From Hysterangium stoloniferum (taxonomy: Eukaryota; Basidiomycota; Agaricomycetes; Hysterangiales; Hysterangiaceae), in NCBI GenBank assembly GCA_015178975.1, contig WHVD01000052.1:310001-374000 (forward strand): a DNA stretch of 64,000 bases. The letters are read 5' to 3'. Shown in pieces: positions 1 to 10,491 of the stretch (position 1 is its first letter; the number at the start of each line of letters is the position of its first letter). The position numbers and the translations under genes are program-made. The notes under the pieces are model-generated. The model ran no database searches, was not told the DNA's origin, and was given only the letters and a program-made list of their open reading frames with translations.

Positions 1-207
1 GTATCGAGTGTCAGATTTCCTAGACTTACGAGCATGGAATTTTACAAAAAGGCAGACTACAAGTAGAGTAGACCTACATGCAAGTTGAAGGGGGAAATGA
101 GGGCAACCAACAAGCAAGAGCGGGCATATGGATGCAGCCCGTCAACTGGGCCGCTGACATAATATAATCCGACCCCACAAAACGCGTCAAGCAGATCTCC
201 CACCATC

Positions 208-1787
208 ATGCCACTCTTTTCTTGGTTTTCAAAGGCAAGTTTTTATGCACAAAAATGGCCTCATTATAAATACCCACAAACACTAACGCGCCAAATATCA
301 TAGACATCTCCGGCGGAAGACTACGAGCAAGTCCTCGCGTCAATCGCTCTCTCTATTCAGAAGCGGCAGACGCGGCTTTCAGAACTTCGTCTTCGAGAAC
401 GGAGAGCTACGCTCTTGGTTACGACGTGGACGTTTGCGGCGTGGGCGGGGTATGTTGCATTATGGTGGGCCGGCATTATTGGTGTTCGGGGACAGACGAT
501 GAGGAGCGTCGGTTGGGGGTTGCCCGTAGTCGTGGGGCCGGTCATGTGCGTAGGCTTGTGCTGTTTGGGGTTATATAGAGTCGAGTGCTGATGCGTGGTT
601 TCTTGATAGAATATTGTTCACGAGGAGGATTGTGCAGTTGTGGTATACGCAGAAAGGGAATGCGGAAGGTATATCCGTTTCGGTTATAATTAGACCTTTG
701 CTTGAATACTGACCTTTTCCTCTCTTCAGAGAAGACACTGAAGGAGCTTCTTGTCCAGCAACGGACTAAGATCGAGGAAATAAAGAAGAAGACAAATTAC
801 TATTCAACGAAGAGTCTTCTGGATCGATATGACGAAGGGCCTGCTTCTAAGGTATAACGTTACTACTCGCACCCGCACGATGCAAAGGCAAACGCCAGCT
901 GTTTTCCCTCCTTTCAGAGCAGGCAAGCCGCCTCCCAAGCCAGCCAAGCCAGTCCAAGGCGTGGCGCGCCGCAAGCCATCAACACACAAGGCCCTCCTTC
1001 CGCCACTGCCTCCGCTGTGCAGTTGCATCCGCAGACCCCTGTACGTGGCGGCCAACAGCCACCAGCTAACTCAAACATACTATATTCCCGTAAGCACAGC
1101 GCCGCTTTGCTCCTGTTTGACATCCCGGAATGGCTAATACACGCGGGCAGCAGCGCTGCCACCACTGCCCCCGCCGCAGAAACAATGGTACGATAAACTG
1201 GCCGATGCTCTTCTCGGAGACGACACAGCAAGCACGGGTGCATCGCCCTCGTCGCGCTACGCGTTGATTTGTGAGCGGTGCTTCTCGCACAACGGGTTGG
1301 TGAAGGAGGAGCAGTGGGAGGATGCCCGTGAGTCCTTTTTTTGTCTTTCAAGCGCCGAGCCACGCTTTTCTTGAAGGAGGCTGACGATTCGCCGTTCATG
1401 ACACCAGAATATTTGTGTCCGAAGTGTGGTCACTTTAACCAGTCTGCACGCGCGCGGAAGGCTTTGGCGTCCCCGACGACACCGCAATCTGCCGTTTCCG
1501 CTGCGAGTGCACTGTCTGTGGATCCTTCTTCGTCTGCATCTACGTCACTTGCACCCCAACCTTCCTCACCTGCACCACCTGCACCTGCACCCCCGGTTAC
1601 GCCTCAAGCACACGCCGCTGTGCCACGACATCTGGCGCATTTAGCGTCCCCGAATAGACCACACGAGAAATCGCCATTATCAGAGTCAACAGTGTTCGTT
1701 GAGAAATCGGATGCGGATGAGGATGACGCTGAGAGGCCTGATGTGGCTGTGGGAAACGATGCAGAGCGGATGGAGGTCGATTCGTGA
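208..1787 (+). CDS. LNP1: Lunapark family ER three-way-junction protein
   Basis: Lunapark proteins sit in the endoplasmic reticulum membrane and stabilise three-way tubule junctions, acting against atlastin/Sey1-type fusion GTPases. The model has seven exons (208-234, 304-545, 610-668, 730-851, 918-1089, 1151-1327, 1408-1787) that stay in frame and give 392 residues. An N-terminal MPLFSWFSK is followed by a charged helix (about 16-44), two hydrophobic segments (about 45-66 and 78-93), the family-typical KIEEIKKKTNYYSTKSLLDR stretch, a proline/alanine-rich linker, and a C4 zinc ribbon (C248, C251, C270, C273) in CERCFSHNG and CPKCGHFN. The tail is low-complexity and acidic. The start is the only ATG giving the lunapark N-terminus, in the context ACCATCATGC. 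Splice choices were fixed by reading frame and by restoring EDAQYLCPKC across the last intron. Recognition rests on the zinc ribbon plus the two-membrane-segment layout and is strong. Confidence 0.9.
235..303 (+). other. GC-AG intron in LNP1
   Basis: The first LNP1 intron begins AAG|GCAAGT rather than GT and ends in TAG, with an actaac branch-like motif at 281-286. Reading through it terminates quickly, while removing it joins codon 9 to a long conserved frame in phase 0. The strong AG|GCAAGT context is what functional GC donors normally show. Confidence 0.75.
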
Positions 1788-2074
1788 TGTAAGACTTGGG
1801 TAGGGATGGGTTGGCTTGGTTTGTTTTATTGTGTCGTTTTTTACTTTGTCGTTTTTTACTTTAGCCTAATTCGGTTTGTTTGCCTCGTGGTACTCTGGGT
1901 CTCCACCGTGTTCCGTATGTCATGTTTCAAAGGATTGGATTACAGTGTTTAAACAATGATTATATATATGTATATAACAGCGGCTGAGGCCTTTTCTTTT
2001 ACCATTCTCCAACGTTAAGAACGTACAATAAATATTTTCATCCTAGAGATCGAGCACCTAGTCGCTCCACGCAA
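1788..2074. other. Convergent 3' region between LNP1 and the membrane-protein gene
   Basis: This T-rich stretch separates two converging genes. An AATAAA is present at 2027-2032 on the plus strand, about 240 bases past the LNP1 stop, and is a plausible polyadenylation signal. A duplicated gtcgttttttactttgtcg motif lies near 1834-1860. No coding potential is seen. Confidence 0.5.
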
Positions 2075-3418
2075 CTATACCTCTCCAGCAGGCTGTGATT
2101 GTGATTCTGATGTACCCGTGTACACCACACTCTTTTCCTCCTTTACCTCTGAGCCCAGTCCTGGAGGGCCTGCCGGAGCACTCGACGAACCATTTGTTAT
2201 TGATAGATGCGCGTGGTGGTGTGTCGAGACGTCAGGCGTAGCCTGGGAGTGGGCGAACTGCAGATGGGTTGACTGACGGGCCGTCACGTCTTCGGTGATG
2301 GCGCTGCCCTGCGCGATCCGGAGGATGATGAGGAGCTGTGCGATTCCCTGGGCAAAAAAAAAAGTCACGTCTTAAGGTGCAGGTTGGAGACGTAGGGCAG
2401 CAGGCGGGCGTACCTGGACATGGATAATCCACAGGAAAATCAGGTTTTCCACATTGCTGTGCAGCGCGTAGGTGACGACGTAGATGATGCCGAATACGGT
2501 GTACAGGGCGGAGGACTCGACGACCATGGCCGCGACGGAGACGTAGACTTTGGCGTGCTCTTCGCCGAGAGCCAGGGTGATTTGCTTCCGCAGCACAAGC
2601 AGGCGGCCCGCGACGAGGATGGTGTATATGAAGTTGGTGGAGACGGAGATGATGAGAAATGCGAGTTGGAAGCCGATGCTGGTGAAGACGGCGCCGTGGG
2701 AGGATGAGACGAGCGTTAGGATGGCCATGACTGGGTGGTAAAATGTGGGCTTGAGCTCTTTGTTAAGCTCAATTAGGAAAATGCCACTCACTGATGTTCG
2801 CTAGAAGGAGGGAAGACATAAGTAGTACAACAAGGATGTGCCAGTTCCAGATAACAAAACAGCGGTGTATCTGATGAGCGTGAGTAAACGAGAGAGACAT
2901 GAAAATGACATATAATAAAGCGCACAAGCAGCATGTCCATTAGCCAGCTCATGATATAATAACTACGCCAATGATTAGTCTCGTCCTTGGACACGACAGC
3001 AACCAAACTGACCTGGTCAACGCCATCCTATTCTCCCAGAAACCCAGCTCATTGATGATCAAGCCCTCGGGACCCTGCGGGGAGTTCCGCAAATCGATCC
3101 AAATCATCTGACTATACTTTGCATTCGCCGCAACGCCAATGGTAGCCAGAGCGAACGTCGCGGCGATATATGCCAAGAGCAGCCAACGACTGCGCGTCTG
3201 GGCCTTGACGAGTTTGTGTTTTGGGCGTTGGAAGAGGGCGTGGACGCATTGGACCGTTAGCACGAAGAGTATCCCTGAAATATTCGTACACAACGGATTT
3301 CAACATTCGGCGGTTGACTGGTTTAAGTAGGCTCTTCACCGTATGATACCCCATCCAGCAGGATGCCGTTGAAGCGGGACCGTTCGAGCCATAGGTCTGT
3401 TGGTGCTGGTGCGGACAT
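2075..3418 (-). CDS. Multi-spanning membrane protein, basidiomycete family (paralogue 1)
   Basis: The six-exon minus-strand model is 3418-3340, 3274-3013, 2962-2926, 2870-2792, 2730-2414 and 2347-2075, giving 348 residues. The start MSAPAPTDLWLER matches MSTQASTDLWLER of the two tandem paralogues at 5672 and 10492. Exons 1, 3, 4 and 5 have identical lengths (79, 37, 79 and 317 nt) in all three genes and exon 2 is 262 against 268, which supports the splice model. About seven hydrophobic segments are visible: after SYG, in LLLAYIAATFALATIG, around SYYIMSW, in WHILVVLLMSSLLL, after FQLAFL, in the VVESSALYTVFGIIYVV stretch and at GIAQLLIILR. The tail after that is hydrophilic and Ser/Pro-rich. 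Agaricomycetes have many uncharacterised proteins of this layout. I assign no function; a receptor-like role is only a guess from topology. Confidence 0.85.
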
Positions 3419-3997
3419 TTAGGACGTGAACGAGGGTTGTATTGATTGAAAGACTCTGAGGCGCAGATCCTTCCCAAACACCGCAGGATCGCCGAGGTTC
3501 TGGAGAAGATTCGGCGAGAAGAGCGCATCCAATATGTCTATATTTGGCTCGGCTGTGAGATTGGGTTTGTTGTCACAGCCACGAGAATGTTGTAACGATG
3601 ACCAGTGGGGTACCTGAACTGCCTGCAGTCATATCAGGATGGGAAGGTATGCGCCAATGTGAGCAGGACACTTTGTTATACCGCGACGCTGGAGCGAGAT
3701 TGCCAGCTCAGTCGTACGGGTATCTCCGCGATTCCTTCTAATTGGGAAATATGTTTTTCAATCAGCATTTTAATTCAAGCGGCGCTCGAATGTAGGTTGA
3801 TGGCAACGAGGACGTGCGCTCAGCTAAATGAGCTCGTAAAGACAGTGTAGGTAAGGCACACCCTTGGCCATAGGTTGATCCCATCATACACAAGCTGATA
3901 TCTTTGTCCACAGATCGATCAATCAATCCACTTTGAATTCATTTGGCCGCCGCGACAGGCCTCAACCTCCTCTTCACCTTGAGATCTCATCCCCATC
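3419..3997. other. Divergent intergenic region
   Basis: This lies between the minus-strand membrane gene and the plus-strand DUF952 gene and probably holds both promoters. A minus-strand ATG at 3632 could splice onto the region upstream of 3418, but the result does not resemble the paralogues' N-termini, so I leave it out. Nothing else is recognised. Confidence 0.4.
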
Positions 3998-4402
3998 ATG
4001 GCTGAATCAAAGCCTACCTACATCTACAAGATCATCCCAGTGTCCGCCGCCCCACCAGACCCGCTCCCAGAGCTCCTCCCCATCAGCCAACTCGACCAAG
4101 TATCCGGATTCATCCATCTCTCCTCGGCCATCCAAGTCCCAAAAACCCTAAACCTCTTCTTCCCCGACGACGAACGCGTATACATCCTCCGAATCCCTTA
4201 CGACCGCGTCGAGAAAGACATCAGATGGGAAGATGCGACTGCTGCTGTACGCGGTGAATATGGCGCAGAAGGAATATATGCCCATTTGTATAATGGACTG
4301 CGCCTCGGTAGCAAGGAGGTTGATCTAGTTGCAGTGATGGAGAGAGAACCGGGCGGATGGGATTTGGCAGCGGAACGCGTCAAGGCCTGGCTTGTGTATT
4401 GA
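3998..4402 (+). CDS. DUF952 domain protein
   Basis: This is a single-exon gene of 134 residues, close to the usual length of the DUF952 family (about 100-130 residues), small cytosolic proteins of unknown function found in bacteria and fungi. It shows YIYKI near the N-terminus (8-12), the hallmark GFIHLSSAIQV at 37-47, a following TLNLFF strand, a central hydrophobic VYILRI strand, IRWED, and YAHLYNGLRLG near the C-terminus. These match the family's order of conserved blocks. No signal peptide or membrane segment is present. The start is the first ATG in frame and sits in ATCATGG. The function of the family is not established. Confidence 0.85.
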   Translation: MAESKPTYIYKIIPVSAAPPDPLPELLPISQLDQVSGFIHLSSAIQVPKTLNLFFPDDERVYILRIPYDRVEKDIRWEDATAAVRGEYGAEGIYAHLYNGLRLGSKEVDLVAVMEREPGGWDLAAERVKAWLVY

Positions 4403-5640
4403 GCTATGTGAAATTTCGCCAGATACAGGTTTCCGCCGTTGGAGTATTTGCAAACTTTTACTTACTCGATGACAGTTCAATTCAGAATCGTTTCATTACA
4501 ACGAGGTCAAATTGTCCCCCAGATGAGGTGTGGCTTCACATGTATTTATAGTGCAGCGAATACAGACAGAGGCTATCAAAAAAAAAATTGCACCGGATCC
4601 ATCGAAAATCCCTATTAACGGCCTCGTGACCATTGTTAATACAGTGCTACTGTAGTATATTTCCTGCATTCCCGTCGACCACTATTAATACAGTGCTGTT
4701 GTAGTATATTTGCTGCACTCCCGTCCTCGTGACTATTGTTAATACAGTGCTACTGTAGTATATTTGCCGCACTCCCCAACCCTAAAACCATAAGAAACGA
4801 TCTGCTGCACGCGCTCGAAAAGGGCCATCACCATGCTCAATTTCGTGAGATCCATCGCAACTTGCACATCACGCAGATAGCGCTTATCTCATTACGTAAT
4901 ATTCCCGACATAGTACAACTCAATACTGGTTGGAGGATTTTGGCACAAGGAGGTTGGGGCGTGAAATCCATAAATTTCTTTTTGACATTGGATGATTTTT
5001 CACCCACTCAGGTGGCAGTAGAGTGTTTTATTATGGTATGTGGATGGTCATGAACTGCGGGCAATTGCGGTTGGTCTCGGGCAGCGAGTACCGCACATCA
5101 CATGGAGTCTGTTCCGTTTGGTCTTTGAATTACCTCACGTCTCAAATATAAATCTTCCGTACCTCTGGTGACAGCTGAAAAAAAAAAACACTGCGTTAGT
5201 GAGTATTTCAAAAATTGCTCTTACATTGATCCTCCTGTCAGATGTATCATTCGGTTCATGACATCACCTGACACGCTGGCAATCTGATAAGCGAGCACCC
5301 AGGACCTGTCCACACTTTCACTCATTTCGTATCCCCTGCGATCAGCCTAAATCCCTTCCTGAATGTTTTAGCACCACCCAAACAACATGTGAGAAGCCTC
5401 TAGTTTTGGTACCTTACGATTCCATCAGCTCCAAGGGCTGCGACCCTATTGACCTCCACATTTGACGGCCGATGTCCCGAACAGCGGATTGATAGTTGGT
5501 TCGCAGGACCTAACAGCCGAGACATGAATTTAATGCCGGCGAAGCTGCCGTAGTGATGGGACATAACTACCTTGGCCTCGGTGATCAATTTTCACCCCCG
5601 AGGATATTTGACGCTGACGCTGCTCCCTGGTGTTTTTATA
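4403..5640. other. Intergenic stretch upstream of the tandem duplication
   Basis: Apart from a three-copy direct repeat near its left end, I see only short, unrelated open frames and no recognisable protein or RNA gene. The right boundary is the left edge of duplication unit A. Confidence 0.4.
4634..4780 (+). repeat. Three-copy direct repeat with a hairpin-forming core
   Basis: Copies begin near 4636, 4685 and 4739 and share ttaatacagtgct and gtagtatattt followed by gcactccc. Each core holds TACAGT, a 3-nt spacer and ACTGTA as an inverted repeat. The middle copy has changes that would still allow G-T pairing in the stem. Confidence 0.65.
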
Positions 5641-5671
5641 ATGTGGACGAGAGTACTTCTTGCGTCTAGCC

Positions 5672-7011
5672 ATGTCTACACAGGCTTCCACCGATTTATG
5701 GCTGGAGAGAGCACATTTTAGCGGGATTATCCTGGCCGCCGTGAGCTATGGTGAGACCGCCACGCTTGTCTCCTAGATCTATTATGGCACAACTAGCTCG
5801 CTATCCATCTAGGGGCCTTTGTCGTTCTTACCCTGCAGGCTCTAATGGCCATTTTCCGGACGCCAAAACGGAGGGTACCAAGGCAAATCACAAGATTCCT
5901 CCAGAGCCGGTTTGCCTTGTTGGCGTATCTTATTTCAACCCTCGTGCTCGCGACGGTCGGCGTCGCTGTAAACATTTACTATAGCCAGATCGTTTGGATA
6001 GACTCCAGGGGCTCGCAGAGACCTGAAACACTGATTTCAAATGGGCTGGCGTACTGGCAAAATGTGACCGCCTTGTCTTGGTATGGATGTCCTGCCTCCC
6101 CCAGATGATGTATGGCTTATTTCACCTTGATTAGTTATTATATGATGAGTTGGATCCTGGATGTGTTGCTGGTACTAGCTACATTTCTGCGCACATGAGC
6201 CAATTTTAAGCATTTGACTGTCTAGATCCATCGCTGTTTCGTTATATGGAACCGAAGCATCTATGTGGCTTTATTTATGTCCACTATGCTATTAGTAAAC
6301 CTCAGTGAGTGATAATCCCGTCGGCCATCGCGTTGCTGTCCAAGGGTGCTCAATAAACTTGTAGTAATGGGCATTTTGACTTTGGTCACCTCAACAAAAG
6401 GCATAGAGTTTGGCTTCATCAAATATCAACTAGGCTATCTCATCGTCTCCGTATCCACCACATTTCTTTATACGATTCTCATCGTCGGACGCCTGCTCCT
6501 CTTCAGACGGCAGGTTGTCTCAGTCTTCGGGAAGGATCACTCGAGTATCTACGTGTCCGTTGCCACAATGATCGTCGAATCGGCCGCTCCGTATTCTATC
6601 ATCTGCATGTTCTACGTGGTCACATTCGCAATCCACAGCAATGCCATCCACCTGGTCTTCTTGTGCATCACGCATGCGCAGGTGAGTTTCCGCGGCAATG
6701 TTGCGTCGTCCGAAAAGCAGCTAAACTCGTCTGTTGATCAAAAGGGCATAGCTCAGTTACCTATTATTATACGGGTTGCTGAGGGGAAAGCAATTAACAC
6801 CGATCTCCCGGGGAGATATCCTACAGATATTCACCTTGCGCCTATGTCTTTCTACCGGGCAGATGGTATGGCAGCCAGCCAGGAAGTACCTGCGCGTCAG
6901 GCATCTGAAACGGCGCAGGGTTCGACGGGGGAAAAAACCCTTGGAAAACCCTCGGTGGACAATGTCGATTCGCTGGCGGATTCATTGAGAAAGGAGGGAG
7001 GGGGAGTTTGA
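5672..7011 (+). CDS. Multi-spanning membrane protein, basidiomycete family (paralogue 2, unit A)
   Basis: The six exons are 5672-5750, 5813-6080, 6135-6171, 6226-6304, 6365-6681 and 6745-7011, giving 348 residues, the same length as paralogue 1. It begins MSTQASTDLWLERAHFSG. Hydrophobic segments lie at about 15-38, 59-81 and 117-130, then in the IWNRSIYVALFMSTMLLVNL stretch, in YQLGYLIVSVSTTFLYTILI, in the MIVESAAPYSIICMFYVV stretch and at GIAQLPIIIRV. The hydrophilic tail is Ser/Thr/Gly-rich. All splice sites are GT-AG and every exon stays open, so the gene looks intact. It is the 5' gene of unit A and has a near-identical copy 4820 bases downstream. Its function is unknown. Confidence 0.87.
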
Positions 7012-7477
7012 TTGATGAGACGGGAGTGAGTGGTTCATTATACGGCTATGCCATGGTTTCTATTATACCCCTTTCTGTACATTGTATCTCTCCGTAGTGG
7101 AGGATTCAAGCAATTTAAGCAATCACATAGAGTAATTGTTAATTTTAAACAACTCCCGAGAAGGCCTGCAGACTCTCCTGTTTCTTTCTGCAGCATCGAC
7201 AACCCCAGGATAGTATCTTCTGCGCGGATAGATGTATGGCTTTGCCACTGGTTAGTCGCTTGGTAGTGGCTTTGTACGACTGATCCAAAATTCGTTGCTC
7301 CTGATGCAGATGCGAGAGTAGTACCCTCGCTGTAAGAAGGGTAGCCAAAATGTCAAGGATTATCGATCGCAGAACCTGAACTCTGAGAAGCCCTGTCAAG
7401 GGAGGGCGTTAGCTCCGCCGTGTACGCGTAGGAAAGCTCGCTGCTCGGGAAGGCGGGTGTCCCAGCGTGTGCGCAGA

Positions 7478-7745
7478 TCTTCTTCTTTTTTGTGGAGGGT
7501 TTGGCATAAGTCTGGTCGTACAGCATAGCCGATATCCAAGCGTTATCAACTGGCTCTTGCCAGGACAGACTACAAGGAGGAATCCATGTATGTACACACT
7601 GCCCGACAGCTGGACAGGTAGTGTGATACCCCTGCCTGTAGCATGCAGCAGCAGAGCTCATTAAAACTCGACTAGGGTGGGATTCAAACCGCAGCAGACC
7701 TCACTGAAACTTGTCAGCAGGTAAGTGCTAAAGGCCCCCCTGCAG
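7478..7745 (-). mobile_element. tRNA-derived SINE-like element (unit A copy)
   Basis: Read on the minus strand, the element starts with a tRNA-like head containing GTGAGGTCTG and the B-box-like GGTTTGAATCC (consensus GGTTCGANTCC). It continues into an unrelated body with GTAGTCTGTCCTGGCAAGAG and ends in an A-rich tail, ACAAAAAAGAAGAAG. That head-body-tail layout is typical of pol III SINEs. The A box is poorly preserved, so the call rests on the B box, the tail and the second copy. Confidence 0.5.
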
Positions 7746-8353
7746 CCTGCTGCCCCATGTGTGCAGATCTCATTCGTTCAAGGATATTTTTATTTTTATT
7801 CTTATTAGTGCCGAAATACCGTGTCTATTAAAATGGTCTCCCTCTAAAATAAATGTCTTGTGGGGAGGTGGGTGGAAAGAATTAAATGAAGAGGATAATA
7901 TAATGTGGAAACAGTCATTGAATGATAGTTTGACAGGTAGGGAGAAAAAATGAAAATATTTATAGAAAAAATTATTTTTGGCAACATGATAGCCATTTAG
8001 TGGGCTCAAATTGCATGAACAGGGTTATTGAACAATATATCCTATTGCATGTGTGTATGTTGAAGCGAGTCATACCATTGGGAGGAAATTATGGACGTCG
8101 AATTATTAGCATAATATCCGTCCATTAGTTGTCGAAATATGTTAACTATGGCATGTAAGAATTAAATATACTAGATACAAGAATAATACTCAGTATTTCC
8201 ACGAAGGATGCCAATGACTGAAATGCACAATCTACGAAGCTCGCATTTATGCTAACTAAAAGGCCATCTTCAGGGAACAAAGAGCTTGTAAAGAATAATG
8301 AAATGTCAAATCGAATATGCCAGGGGTGTCTTGGCCCAAGAGGCTAGAGAAAC

Positions 8354-8370
8354 GGGGGGGGGGGGGGGGG
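8354..8370 (+). repeat. G17 homopolymer
   Basis: Seventeen consecutive G follow agaaac. The matching place in unit B (13103-13111) has only nine G, so the run has changed length since the duplication. Confidence 0.9.
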
Positions 8371-9479
8371 TGAAGGGAGAGCCTTTGCTCTTGACCCTGC
8401 ATGAGTTCCAGCTATACCCGAGAGAACAGGACTATGATACGCTTGTTATAACATAACAAACAGACGAAGTAAGATTGTTAGAGATCAAGACTAATGCGTG
8501 CTCGATATTTCTGGAGTCCATCAATAATATTTTTAGATAAATGAGATTATAATAAGTATTGTGTTTCACAACTATTTTGGCTTATCCAGAGAAGAGGACG
8601 ACAGTTTCCAAGTTATGTCATCTAATATCTTACGTATGTCTCACAGTTATTTCCTTCCGTCTGATTGTTCCGAATCCCCATAATTACTCATGGTTTGAAA
8701 TTGAGAGTTTACAGGTATAATCGTGTGAGTTAGCAAGTCTTCCTGCCTTCTTACTCAACCTTACCTTTAATTAAGCACCACATTACCCTTCAGCTAGGTG
8801 CCCCGCGGGCCTATTACAGGGCAGCGCACAGACGTTGTCTCTCTGTTTCAGAGTAGAAGGCACTTAAGTATCAGACGGGGTATTTTCAGGTTCCTTGCTC
8901 GCAGTAAATGCTCTGTCAGACCCCGTCAGGTATGTATTTATTTATGTTACTTGATTCCCAGCTTTTCGCCTGACAGACGTATAGTGTATCTCAGTATATT
9001 TTTGCTTCTAAAGTAGAATCTATCGAATCTACAATCGTTACAGAGTATGAATGAGCGAGAGAGACACCAGTAATGCTATTGCCACTGGACCGAGATTTAC
9101 CACAACAAGGGATTGGCACACTCCCACCGAGCCAATTCAGATCGTCAAACCGGAAATCAGTACAACCTGCACAAACGCAATCGAAGAATTAAGAAGTGGG
9201 AAAACATCCAAAACTGCCGCTACGGCTACGATTGCAACCAGTCCCAGTAGATCCAAGCAGTGCACAGAACGAGCGAAAGAAACCACTTTGCGCACATATA
9301 TCGAAATCTCGGAGCGAGAGAGTCCAAGTTTTGAGTTTGAAGCAGGAGAGGAAGAGAGAAGAACGAGTGGAGGAGAGAACGAAATCTCGACGACTGACAG
9401 ACAAAACAGGAAAGAGGATGGAGAACGATAACTGGAAAGTCAAAGCGAGCAAGGTCTATTGAGTCAGATTCTGAGAGTG

Positions 9480-10090
9480 ACGGGAGACACAGACACAAAC
9501 TTGACCCTTCGACACTCTACTGGGGGGAGTGGCAGAAGAATTTTTACCTTCTAAAATCTCCCCGGAGCTTCTCCTACGAAAATTCTCGCAAAACTATAAA
9601 ACAGTCGAGACTTCAATCCTTACCTCACTGAGACGACCCGAATTCCCCGACAGTGAGTGGGATAACATTTATACGGTGTAAACCCGTCGATTTCGGCAAA
9701 GTCCTATCAACCATGGTCGTCGTCGGGTCAGGCACAGACAAATCGAGCGAATCGTAAATATTGAACTCCACATCATCTGCAGTTCGGAAAATTACGAATC
9801 AATCTGAGTAGAGCATGGTTTGAAATAGATTCGCACGAGCAATCCTATTCATCTTTAAGCACCGCGCCAGCGAACTTGCCCTTTATAGTGGGCACATCAA
9901 CGAAATTATCGGGGCCCCTGCAAAACATCTCCACTATCGGATCCCCCTCTATGATCGAGCCATACGAACTCGATTCGGATACCGGAACGACATGCGATTG
10001 TCGAATATCAACAAATTTACAGAGCTGTATACAATGCATGTCAGTTCCATCAGATCAGAAGTGATCAGCAACCAAATCGGCTAGACTCCA
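9480..10090 (+). mobile_element. Fossil of a tyrosine-recombinase-type retroelement ORF (unit A copy)
   Basis: Translated pieces resemble an ORF common in Agaricomycetes repeat elements of the DIRS/Ngaro-like kind. Recognisable blocks are FPDSEWDNIYT, a KPVDF-type block, SGTDKSSES, and a later ELALYSGHI followed by PLYDRAIRTRFGYRNDMRL and KFTELYTMH. The copy is broken, with several interruptions, and no polymerase or recombinase part adjoins it. The family assignment is from memory of the motif order and is moderate. Confidence 0.5.
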
Positions 10091-10280
10091 GCAAATAGTA
10101 ATAAACAACCAACTGGTAAAATCGATGAACCGTGTAGACGTTGGAACAGCATCAATGTAAAGTTTCCGAGAAATTGTGTCAATACCGTCATGTCTGCAGC
10201 GGATGGTGTACCTTCAGTCTCGAAATATATTTAGGGTTGGTGCTTACCTGCTCAGGTGCCCGTCGCGATTTTTACCAAAC

Positions 10281-10367
10281 TGCGGTGCCACCGCAAACGA
10301 TTTGCCGATTAGTCGCTGGTTGAGCGACTAACCCTCAGTCGAGTTACCCACTTCGTATCGACTGAGG
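10281..10367 (+). other. Cluster of three perfect hairpins at the end of unit A
   Basis: Three adjacent stems can form: TGCGGT/ACCGCA (10281-10295), AGTCGCT/AGCGACT (10311-10329) and CCTCAGTCGA/TCGACTGAGG (10333-10342 with 10358-10367, 15-nt loop). All three are kept in unit B at 15410-15496. They lie just upstream of the unit B membrane gene. They could be terminal structure of the retroelement fossil or a regulatory element; I cannot tell which. Confidence 0.6.
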
Positions 10368-10491
10368 TATGTTACGAATATTAGTTCTTTCGTTATCTTT
10401 CACTTGCCCTTATGATAGATATCATATTTGTTATACGTATAACTTTTAATATGAGTCGATATGTGGACGAGAGTACTTCTTGCATCTAGCC

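Larger units (their letters stand above)
7012..9479. other. Long AT-rich non-genic part of unit A
   Basis: After the membrane gene this stretch holds a SINE-like insert (7478-7745), a G17 run (8354-8370) and, near 8798-9470, a segment with open frames on both strands whose translations are low-complexity and charged and match nothing I know. A stem pairs GACGGGGT (8874-8881) with ACCCCGTC (8920-8927). Unit B repeats all of this with small indels. I call no gene here; 8798-9470 may belong to the retroelement fossil that follows. Confidence 0.4.
5641..10460 (+). repeat. Tandem segmental duplication, unit A (4.8 kb)
   Basis: Unit A begins at atgtggacga (5641) and ends at atgagtcgat (10460), where unit B begins with the same atgtggacga. 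Both units contain, in the same order and strand, a membrane-protein gene, a SINE-like insert, a long AT-rich tract, a G-run and a retroelement fossil. Similarity is high throughout, with small indels. This is a direct head-to-tail duplication at single-base junction resolution. Confidence 0.9.

Noticed and set aside
3541-3632. Possible upstream exon (MTAGSS) for the minus-strand membrane gene.
   Set aside because: The two paralogues start at the equivalent of 3418, and no donor in the right phase links the upstream exon.
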